A stretch of DNA of 35,892 bases from Ruminococcus sp. YE282 (GTDB taxonomy: Bacteria; Bacillota; Clostridia; Oscillospirales; Acutalibacteraceae), in contig FMUV01000024.1 in NCBI GenBank assembly GCA_900101355.1, forward strand, positions 1-35,892, read 5' to 3'. Positions 17,402 through 24,246 of this stretch are shown in pieces. Within the stretch, counting starts at the first letter, position 1. Each line of letters opens with the position of its first letter. A program made the translations under genes and the position numbers. Below the pieces are notes generated by a model. It searched no databases. It saw only the letters and a program-made list of their open reading frames with translations, and was not told the origin of the DNA.

Positions 17402-18769
17402 ATCAGCTTGTGCAACTTTCATCATAATCGCACATTCAATGCGTTTTTTAAACAGCTTGCAGCCGTATTCGTATGTTCCGCTTATTGAACCGGTTGCATG
17501 ATATGCATTTGCAGCACATCCGCCGCTGCAATACAGCTTAGCCCAACAATCCTTGCAGTCGGGGCGTGCATATGCATTGCATAATTTAAATTCATCCTGA
17601 ATTTTAGTGTTTGTTACTCCGTCGTAGATATTTCCAAGGCTGTATTTAGGGTCTCCGACAAACTGGTGGCAAGGGAAAAGTTCTCCCCAAGGTGTAACTG
17701 CCATATATTCAGTTCCGGAGCCACAGCCAGAAATTCGCTTATAAATACACGGTCCGCCTGTTAAATCAATCATATAGTGATAGAAAGTAATCGGTTTTCC
17801 CTCTTTTTCACGTCTGAGCATATCTTTTGCAAGAATTTCATACTGTTCGTATAAAATCGGAAGATCATCGTATGTAAGAGCATATGGATCGTTTGGAGAA
17901 CATACTACGGGCTCCATAGAAAGCTCCGTAAAGCCTAAGTCAGCCATATGGAAAATATCATTTGTAAAATCGGTGTTATTGTGAGTATATGTACCTCTGA
18001 CGTAGTAACCTTTGTTTCCCCTCTTCTTGACAAACTCCTGAAATTTTGGAACGATTATATCATAGCTGCCCTTTCCGTTAACGGTCTTACGAAGATTATC
18101 GTGAACCTCTTTTCTGCCGTCAAGACTAAGCACCACGTTATGACATTCTTTGTTTGCAAATTCTATTACGTCATCGTCAATTAACATTCCGTTAGTAGTG
18201 AGCGTAAATCTGAAGTTCTTATTCTTTTCTTTTTCGATACTTCTTGCATATGCAACAATCTGTTTTACGACGTCAAAGTTCATGAGTGGCTCGCCGCCAA
18301 AAAAATCCACTTCGAGGTTTGTTCTTGAACCTGAATTTTCAACAAGAAAATCAATTGCCCTCTTGCCTACCTCAAATGACATCAATGCTCTGTCTCCGTG
18401 GTATTTTCCCTGACTTGCAAAGCAATATTCGCAGTTGAGATTGCAGGTGTGAGCAATATGAAGACACAAGGCTTTAATAACAGTATTTCTCTTTTTAAAA
18501 TCAAAAGCAAGATCTTTATACTTGTCCTCAGTAAAAAGTTTGCCGTCGTTTTTTAATTCTTCAACGTCATCAATGCAATCACAAACTTCCTGCTTCGTTA
18601 TTTCAGGAAAATCGGCGTATTTTTTCAGCATTTCTGTAATAATTTTATCTTTGCTGTTATTCTCATACATTTCAATAACATCGTAGGCAAGGTCATCAAC
18701 GCAATGTACGCTTCCGCTGAATGTATCAAGTACGATATTGTATCCGTTCAATTTATATTGATGTACCAT
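17396..18769 (-). CDS. scfB: SCIFF peptide radical-SAM maturase (thioether-forming)
   Basis: Installs a Cys-to-Thr thioether crosslink in the SCIFF peptide encoded just upstream. The N-terminal 95 residues look like a RiPP recognition region (VVQ-type start, VHCVDDLAYDVIEMY). The radical-SAM cluster motif CNLNCEYC is at Cys109, Cys113 and Cys116, followed by DFFGGEPLMNFD. A SPASM domain holds auxiliary-cluster cysteines (SGCGSGTEY, FPCHQF, CNAYARPDCKDCWAKLYC and SGGCAANAY). The length of 457 fits the family. GGGAG precedes the ATG. It lies 82 bases after the SCIFF gene with a hairpin between them. Its last six bases overlap the end of feoB on the other strand. Confidence 0.95.
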   Translation of the reverse strand: MVHQYKLNGYNIVLDTFSGSVHCVDDLAYDVIEMYENNSKDKIITEMLKKYADFPEITKQEVCDCIDDVEELKNDGKLFTEDKYKDLAFDFKKRNTVIKALCLHIAHTCNLNCEYCFASQGKYHGDRALMSFEVGKRAIDFLVENSGSRTNLEVDFFGGEPLMNFDVVKQIVAYARSIEKEKNKNFRFTLTTNGMLIDDDVIEFANKECHNVVLSLDGRKEVHDNLRKTVNGKGSYDIIVPKFQEFVKKRGNKGYYVRGTYTHNNTDFTNDIFHMADLGFTELSMEPVVCSPNDPYALTYDDLPILYEQYEILAKDMLRREKEGKPITFYHYMIDLTGGPCIYKRISGCGSGTEYMAVTPWGELFPCHQFVGDPKYSLGNIYDGVTNTKIQDEFKLCNAYARPDCKDCWAKLYCSGGCAANAYHATGSISGTYEYGCKLFKKRIECAIMMKVAQADL

Positions 18770-18795
18770 ATTTATCTCCCATAGGCAAAAGGAAA

Positions 18796-18819
18796 GCCGT
18801 TTCCTAAAAGGAAAACGGC
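18796..18819 (-). terminator. Hairpin between scfA and scfB, possible attenuator
   Basis: On the minus strand a GCCGTTTTCC / GGAAACGGC hairpin (one bulged base) is followed by TTTCCTTTT. The interrupted T-run suggests partial termination, which would yield more peptide mRNA than maturase mRNA. That stoichiometry is expected for a precursor and its enzyme. Confidence 0.55.
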
Positions 18820-18851
18820 AGTAAATCCTTATTGTTTTCTAAAAATGAAAA

Positions 18852-19004
18852 TTATTTCTCGCTAAGGCACTTCTCACACTGCTGATTAGCAACGCCGCAT
18901 GAAGTTTTGCAAGCTGACTGACAAGAAGTCTGACATTCGCCGCAGCCGCCTGTTTTTACGCTCTTATTAAGGTCGCGAGTTTCAATAGTTTTAATTCTTT
19001 TCAT
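18852..19004 (-). CDS. scfA: SCIFF ribosomally synthesised peptide precursor
   Basis: A 50-residue peptide (six cysteines in forty-five family). The leader MKRIKTIETRDLNKSVKT is followed by a Cys-rich core: GGCGECQTSCQSACKTSCGV, then ANQQC and EKC near the C terminus. The core CGECQTSCQSACKTSC is essentially the universal SCIFF signature. Cysteines are at 21, 24, 28, 32, 36, 43 and 46, one more than the name-giving six. AAGGAG lies 9 bases before the ATG. It has its own sigma-A promoter and precedes its maturase. The final product and its role are unknown in the literature I can recall. Confidence 0.95.
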   Translation of the reverse strand: MKRIKTIETRDLNKSVKTGGCGECQTSCQSACKTSCGVANQQCEKCLSEK

Positions 19005-19038
19005 AATAAATCATTCTCCTTGAAGATTTTATATTAAA

Positions 19039-19067
19039 ATTCTACCACAACCGGTTAGTTTTGTCAA
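19039..19067 (-). promoter_or_regulatory. scfA promoter
   Basis: On the minus strand TTGACA (19067-19062), a 17-base spacer and TAGAAT (19044-19039), 35 bases before the ATG. The -35 overlaps the stop codon of the upstream decarboxylase-family gene. Confidence 0.72.
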
Positions 19068-20473
19068 TCAGTTTTGGCAACAGTTATGAAGTTTGGAACC
19101 ATTTTCTCACTTGAATATATATCTATGTTATTTTTCTTTAAAGCAAAAATAGTGTCTATTATTTGGTTTGAGATAATTTCCCCCGGAACAATAATAGGTA
19201 TTCCCGGAGGATAAGCCCATATATATTCAAGCGAAATTTTGTTTTCAGCATTTTTTAATGAAATAACTTGAGGTGTAAAATTAAATCTTTGAGAGGATTT
19301 GAATCTTTTACAAGGTAACTCTGTAATTATGTGACATTCTGACTGCGGATTCATACGTAGTTCTTTGTCAATTTTTATCAACGAGTCGGCAAGCCTAGTA
19401 AATCCTTGTTCTGAATCACAAACAGATGTCATGGCAAGTACATAGTTAGTATAAGACATTTCGGTTTCAATTTTATAATTCTCTCTTAGAATTTTAGCCA
19501 ATTTCTTACCGTTAATTGTAGTACCTGAAGTTGAAATTAAAATTTTGCCAAAATCATAATCAAAATACGATGAATAAATATTTTTCTGATTAAAAAGCAC
19601 TTTTAAGTTTTTTAAATTTTGCGTTTTGCAATAAAAAGAATCTAAATTATCAGTATAATTCTTAAAACCATCACCATTTTCAATTATGTAGTCTAAGCAT
19701 TTTTCAATTGAAGCCATCAGAATATATGACGGACTGCTGCTTTCAAAAATTGATAGGTTTGCCTGTAAAGCATTGCAAATACTATTATCATTTGTTAAAA
19801 GCAGAGCGGTTTGAGTAAGCGATGGCAATGTCTTATGTAGACTGACAACCGCAACGTCTGCGCCGTTTTGAACAGATTCGCTCGGAAATCTGTCAGAAAA
19901 AGGGAAATGTGCGCCGTGTGCTTCATCAACAAATAATTTTGCGCCATATTTATGGCATATATCTGAAATTGACCTAATGTCAGATACTATTCCCTCATAT
20001 GTAGGAGAGGTAATTATTACAAGACTTGTATCGGGATTATTTTTAAGCGCATTTTCAATTTGTAATGGTGGTATTGAATTGTTGATACCAAAATCATCTA
20101 ACAAATCAGGCATTATATAGATTGGTTCCAGTGAGCAAATTTCAATAGCGTTATATACCGATATATGGCAATTTCTCGCAACAATTACCTTATCCCCGGC
20201 GCGCGTCATTGCTCTTATTGAAGATAATATTCCGCAAGTTGCACCGTTAACCAGTAAAAAAGTCTTATTGACAGAATAAAGCCGTTCTGCTTTCTCTTCA
20301 ATATTTTTAATGCAGTTATTTGGAGAATGAAGATTATCAAAGCCCTCAATTTCAGTCAGGTCAATTTCATACGGAATAATACCATCTTCATCTATATTGT
20401 TGCGCTTATGTCCGGGCATATGAAAAGGATATATGCCGTTTTTGGTATATTCCTTTAGTTTATCAAACAGCAT
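19064..20473 (-). CDS. Orn/Lys/Arg decarboxylase-family PLP protein
   Basis: Fold-type I PLP enzyme related to arginine/lysine decarboxylases (SpeA/YaaO-like). Diagnostic N-terminal FHMPGHKRN, then EIDLTEIEGFDNLHSP. PLP-site stretches are TSPTYEG, VDEAHGAHFPF and the Schiff-base lysine segment VVSLHKTLPSLTQTALLL. The C-terminal part (IWAYPPGIPIIVPGE) is conserved in the group. At 469 residues it lacks the N-terminal wing domain of enterobacterial inducible decarboxylases. The substrate cannot be assigned from sequence alone. AGGAGG precedes the ATG, and the start lies 21 bases after the prfC stop, so it is probably read with prfC. Confidence 0.85.
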   Translation of the reverse strand: MLFDKLKEYTKNGIYPFHMPGHKRNNIDEDGIIPYEIDLTEIEGFDNLHSPNNCIKNIEEKAERLYSVNKTFLLVNGATCGILSSIRAMTRAGDKVIVARNCHISVYNAIEICSLEPIYIMPDLLDDFGINNSIPPLQIENALKNNPDTSLVIITSPTYEGIVSDIRSISDICHKYGAKLFVDEAHGAHFPFSDRFPSESVQNGADVAVVSLHKTLPSLTQTALLLTNDNSICNALQANLSIFESSSPSYILMASIEKCLDYIIENGDGFKNYTDNLDSFYCKTQNLKNLKVLFNQKNIYSSYFDYDFGKILISTSGTTINGKKLAKILRENYKIETEMSYTNYVLAMTSVCDSEQGFTRLADSLIKIDKELRMNPQSECHIITELPCKRFKSSQRFNFTPQVISLKNAENKISLEYIWAYPPGIPIIVPGEIISNQIIDTIFALKKNNIDIYSSEKMVPNFITVAKTD

Positions 20474-20494
20474 ATATCCTCCTGTATTTTGTAT

Positions 20495-22081
20495 TTAATT
20501 ATTTCCAAATTCTCTGAGTTCAAGTCCTTTATTGTGCTCAAGAACCCAATTTATGCTCCAGTAACTTGTAAATAACAGCAAATGGTTACCTTTTAAATCC
20601 TGAATACGTTTAGTATCAGAGGCAAGATCAAGAGTCTTAGGGTCAATATCTTCATTAACAATCCAGCGAATGTACTCAAAAGGCAAACTTTCAAGTACAA
20701 TATCAACGTTGTATTCGTTTTCGAGGCGATACTTAAGTACATCAAATTGAAGCACGCCTACAACGCCGACAATTACTTCTTCCATACCTGCATCAAGTTC
20801 CTGAAAAATCTGAATTGCACCCTCTTGGGCAATCTGACTTGTTCCTTTGATAAACTGCTTGCGCTTCATTGTGTCTTTCTGTCGCACAAGTGCAAAATGC
20901 TCCGGAGCAAATGTAGGGATACCTTTAAACTTAACTTTGTGTTGAGGAGAACAAAGAGTATCTCCGATTGAAAAAATACCCGGGTCAAAAACACCTATTA
21001 TATCGCCAGCATATGCTTCATCAACAATTTCACGTTCCTGAGCCATAATTTGCTGTGGTTGCGACAGGCGCATTTTTTTGTTTCCCTGAATATGATACAC
21101 TTCAAGATTTTTTTCAAATTTGCCGCTGCAAATTCTGATAAACGCTACCCTGTCACGATGAGCCTTGTTCATATTTGCCTGTATTTTAAATACAAAGGCT
21201 GAGAAGTAATCTGACATCGGGTCTACTTCTTCATCAACAGTTTCACGAGGTAACGGAGAAGTAGTGAGCTTTAAGAATTGCTCAAGAAACGGTTCAACAC
21301 CAAAGTTTGTCAATGCCGAACCGAAGAATACAGGTGTTAATTTTCCGTTTCGTACTGCATCAAGGTCAAATTCATCACCTGCACCGTCAAGCAACTCAAT
21401 ATCGTCAAACAAATCTTGTTTTTGATACATTCCGATTTTATCGTCAAGAGCAGGATCATCAAGAGATAAAACTTCTTTTTCAACCTCTTTTTGACCGTTA
21501 TTTGCTGTAAATGAAAGAATCGTTCTTGTATTTCTGTCAAATACACCCTTAAATTCTTTACCTGAGCCAATCGGCCAGTTTATAGGATAGGTATTGATGC
21601 CCAATACGTTTTCAATGTCTTCAAGCAAATCAAATGGATTTTTGGCGTCTCTATCCATTTTATTGATAAATGTAATGATTGGAATGTTGCGCATAACACA
21701 GACCTTGAAAAGTTTTATAGTTTGCTTTTCAACACCCTTAGAACCGTCAATAACCATTACGGCAGAATCTGCTGCCATAAGTGTTCGGTAAGTATCCTCA
21801 GAAAAATCCTCGTGTCCCGGTGTATCAAGAATATTTATGCAGTAACCGTTATACTTAAACTGCAAAACAGATGATGTAACAGAAATACCACGCTGCTTTT
21901 CAATTTCCATCCAGTCAGATACTGCGTGTTTTGCGGTTCTTTTTCCTTTTACCGATCCGGCAAGATTAATTGCTCCTCCGTAGAGCAAAAGCTTTTCGGT
22001 AAGTGTTGTTTTACCGGCATCAGGGTGGGAAATTATTGCAAAAGTTCTGCGTTTTGCAATTTCATCTTTTAAAGAAGCCAT
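20495..22081 (-). CDS. prfC: Peptide chain release factor 3
   Basis: Translational GTPase that recycles RF1/RF2 from the ribosome after termination. G1 is ISHPDAGKTTLTEKLLL, G2 includes KQRGISVTSSV, G3 is DTPGHEDFSEDTYR and G4 is FINKMDRD. FSAFVFKIQANMNKAHRDR opens the second domain, and the C-terminal RF3 domain includes EGAIQIFQELDAGMEE. The length is 528 from the ATG at 22081, which has AAAGGA about 8 bases upstream; a TTG ten codons earlier is less likely. It is first gene of a pair with the PLP decarboxylase-family protein. Confidence 0.96.
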   Translation of the reverse strand: MASLKDEIAKRRTFAIISHPDAGKTTLTEKLLLYGGAINLAGSVKGKRTAKHAVSDWMEIEKQRGISVTSSVLQFKYNGYCINILDTPGHEDFSEDTYRTLMAADSAVMVIDGSKGVEKQTIKLFKVCVMRNIPIITFINKMDRDAKNPFDLLEDIENVLGINTYPINWPIGSGKEFKGVFDRNTRTILSFTANNGQKEVEKEVLSLDDPALDDKIGMYQKQDLFDDIELLDGAGDEFDLDAVRNGKLTPVFFGSALTNFGVEPFLEQFLKLTTSPLPRETVDEEVDPMSDYFSAFVFKIQANMNKAHRDRVAFIRICSGKFEKNLEVYHIQGNKKMRLSQPQQIMAQEREIVDEAYAGDIIGVFDPGIFSIGDTLCSPQHKVKFKGIPTFAPEHFALVRQKDTMKRKQFIKGTSQIAQEGAIQIFQELDAGMEEVIVGVVGVLQFDVLKYRLENEYNVDIVLESLPFEYIRWIVNEDIDPKTLDLASDTKRIQDLKGNHLLLFTSYWSINWVLEHNKGLELREFGNN

Positions 22082-22128
22082 AAGTTCAATCCTTTCGGAA
22101 TTATAAATCAAGATAGTTACAACTTATT

Positions 22129-22158
22129 ATTTTACTATTATTTATCTGTATATGTCAA
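22129..22158 (-). promoter_or_regulatory. Putative prfC promoter
   Basis: On the minus strand TTGACA (22158-22153), an 18-base spacer and TAAAAT (22134-22129), 48 bases before the start codon. Confidence 0.5.
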
Positions 22159-22299
22159 CAGTATTACAAAAAATATTCTGATATTTTACCTACGGATATC
22201 TGATAGGATGTAAAAAAGTTTTTTTATAATACTTTTGTTAAGAAAGCAGTAAATATTTGTATTAATGTGTAAAAATATACACCTTTAATTAAATAAAAC

Positions 22300-22333
22300 A
22301 AAACTGACTCCGTAAAAAAACGAAATCAGTTTT
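22300..22333 (-). terminator. Phosphohexomutase terminator
   Basis: Perfect 8-base arms AAAACTGA and TCAGTTTT with an inner CGT/ACG pairing; on the minus strand the right arm runs into GTTTTATTT. It is 23 bases past the phosphohexomutase stop. The loop and right arm closely match the first 26 bases of the window. Confidence 0.75.
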
Positions 22334-22355
22334 TGCTTTTTATATAATACTTAAA

Positions 22356-24074
22356 TTAACAACCAATCAAAGCCTTGGCAGACTTTACGATTTGCTCGCA
22401 TATATTAACTGCATCCTCATGAGTTTTGCCGACAGCGGTTATATATAATTTAATCTTTGGTTCTGTTCCGCTTGGACGAATAATGACTGCATTGTCACCC
22501 TCAAGATTAAGAGCAATTACATTTGACGTAGGAAGATTGATATCATCAACTTTTCCTGTTACAATATCAGTTTCTTTCTTAAGCTGATAATCGCAGATTT
22601 TTGTAACATTATATTTATCAATTGCTTTTGGTGAATTATTTCTTATTTCAGACATAATATCAGCCATTTTCTGCATACCTGCTGCACCGTCAAATTCAAA
22701 TGCATATGTTTGGTTAATGTAGTAACCGAATTCTTCATAAAGACCGTCGATTACCTGAGCAAGTGACTTGCCTTGCTTTTTATAATAAGCAGCCATCTCG
22801 CAAACGAGCATAGATGCAACTACTGCGTCTTTGTCTCTTACATAAGTTCCTGACAAATAGCCATAGCTTTCTTCAAAGCCGAACAGATAACGATTTTCTT
22901 CATGTTTTTTTTCAAGGTTAAGTATAACTTCACCGATGTATTTAAAACCTGTTAAAACATTTTTAAGTTCGCAATTATATTTTTCGCAAAGCTTATTTAT
23001 AAGTTTTGTAGTAACGATTGTTTTTACAACAACCGGTTTTTCGGGAAGAGTTCCGTTTTCTTTCTTGCATGAAAGTATATAATTAGTAAGCATTACACCG
23101 TTTTCGTTACCTGAAATTAGTCGATAGCTTCCGTCATAGTCTTTTACAGCTATACCTACTCTGTCTGCATCAGGGTCAGTTGCCAATAACAAATCGGGCT
23201 GTACTTTTTCGCAAAGGTCAAGTCCTTTTTGAAGAGCTTCTTTAATTTCCGGGTTTGGATATGGACATGTTGTAAAATTACCGTCAGGAAGTTCCTGCTC
23301 TTTTACTATGTCAACTTCTTCAACTCCGATTTTATTTAAGACCTTACGTACAAGCTTGTTACCTGTTCCGTTAAGAGGTGTGTAAACAACCTTTAATCCT
23401 GAACCTTTGCAAATTCCAGGATTTACCTGTTGTTCCATAACCTTTTCAAGAAAAGTATCATATACGCTGTCGTCAACGTATTCGATAATACCTGATTTTA
23501 CCGATTCTTCAAAATCTGCAATCTTAACGTCATTAAAAATATCAAGCTTGCTGATTTCATCATATACAGCAGTAGCAGCAGCGTCGGTCATCTGACAACC
23601 ATCTTCACCGTATGCTTTATAACCGTTGTATTTTGCAGGATTGTGACTTGCAGTAACCATAATACCTGCTTGGCATTTAAAGTAGCGTACAAGATATGAA
23701 AGAACCGGAGTAGGTTCAAGCTCTTTAGTTATATAAACCTTAATACCGTTTGCTGCAAGAACTCTTGCTGCCTCAATCATAAAAAGGTCAGCTTTGATTC
23801 TGCTGTCGTGTGATATTGCTACTGAACCTTTGCCGTATTTTTTTAGAACGTAGTTAGCCAAGCCCTGTGTAGCCTGACGAACAACATAAATGTTCATTCT
23901 GTTAGTGCCGGCACCGATAACACCTCTAAGACCTGCCGTACCGAATTTAAGCGAAGTATAAAAACGTTCGTAAATTTCGTTTTCATCGTTTTCAATTGCT
24001 TTTAGTTCGGTTATTAGGTCTTTGTCCTCGTTTGCATTTGAACACCAATCATTATACAACTTCATAATATCCAT
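22356..24074 (-). CDS. pgcA: Phosphoglucomutase / phosphomannomutase
   Basis: Interconverts hexose 1- and 6-phosphates, feeding nucleotide-sugar and cell-wall synthesis. All four alpha-D-phosphohexomutase motifs are present: phosphoserine loop VTASHNPAKYNGYKAY near residue 140, metal loop ATDPDADRVG near 300, sugar-specificity loop FGFEESYGYL and phosphate-binding RPSGTEPKIKLY at the C terminus. The EES version of the sugar loop and the length of 572 match the Firmicute PgcA group. GGGAG lies 9 bases before the ATG. It is a single gene between its own promoter and terminator. Glucose 1-phosphate from it could supply the nearby glycosyltransferases, which is inference. Confidence 0.95.
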   Translation of the reverse strand: MDIMKLYNDWCSNANEDKDLITELKAIENDENEIYERFYTSLKFGTAGLRGVIGAGTNRMNIYVVRQATQGLANYVLKKYGKGSVAISHDSRIKADLFMIEAARVLAANGIKVYITKELEPTPVLSYLVRYFKCQAGIMVTASHNPAKYNGYKAYGEDGCQMTDAAATAVYDEISKLDIFNDVKIADFEESVKSGIIEYVDDSVYDTFLEKVMEQQVNPGICKGSGLKVVYTPLNGTGNKLVRKVLNKIGVEEVDIVKEQELPDGNFTTCPYPNPEIKEALQKGLDLCEKVQPDLLLATDPDADRVGIAVKDYDGSYRLISGNENGVMLTNYILSCKKENGTLPEKPVVVKTIVTTKLINKLCEKYNCELKNVLTGFKYIGEVILNLEKKHEENRYLFGFEESYGYLSGTYVRDKDAVVASMLVCEMAAYYKKQGKSLAQVIDGLYEEFGYYINQTYAFEFDGAAGMQKMADIMSEIRNNSPKAIDKYNVTKICDYQLKKETDIVTGKVDDINLPTSNVIALNLEGDNAVIIRPSGTEPKIKLYITAVGKTHEDAVNICEQIVKSAKALIGC

Positions 24075-24156
24075 ATAACACTACTCCCAATAAATAAATT
24101 CGGTAAGTTTACACAAATTGACAAAATATCTTAAATATTTTAGCCAAATCAAATTT

Positions 24157-24185
24157 ATTATATCACATTTCTTGAAAAAAAACAA
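24157..24185 (-). promoter_or_regulatory. pgcA promoter
   Basis: On the minus strand TTGTTT (24185-24180), a 17-base spacer and TATAAT (24162-24157), about 83 bases before the start codon. Confidence 0.55.
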
Positions 24186-24213
24186 GTAATTTGTAGTTAA
24201 ATATAACCGTTAA

Positions 24214-24242
24214 TTGACAAATTATACTAATTTACATATAAT
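24214..24242 (+). promoter_or_regulatory. Consensus promoter pointing antisense into the acyltransferase/GT-C gene
   Basis: TTGACA (24214-24219), an exact 17-base spacer and TATAAT (24237-24242) on the plus strand. The predicted start is at the stop codon of the minus-strand gene that ends at 24247. There is no plus-strand gene for 4 kb, so a transcript would be antisense to that mRNA. AT-rich sequence makes chance matches possible, but an exact match in both boxes with ideal spacing is uncommon. Confidence 0.45.
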
Positions 24243-24246
24243 CGTT

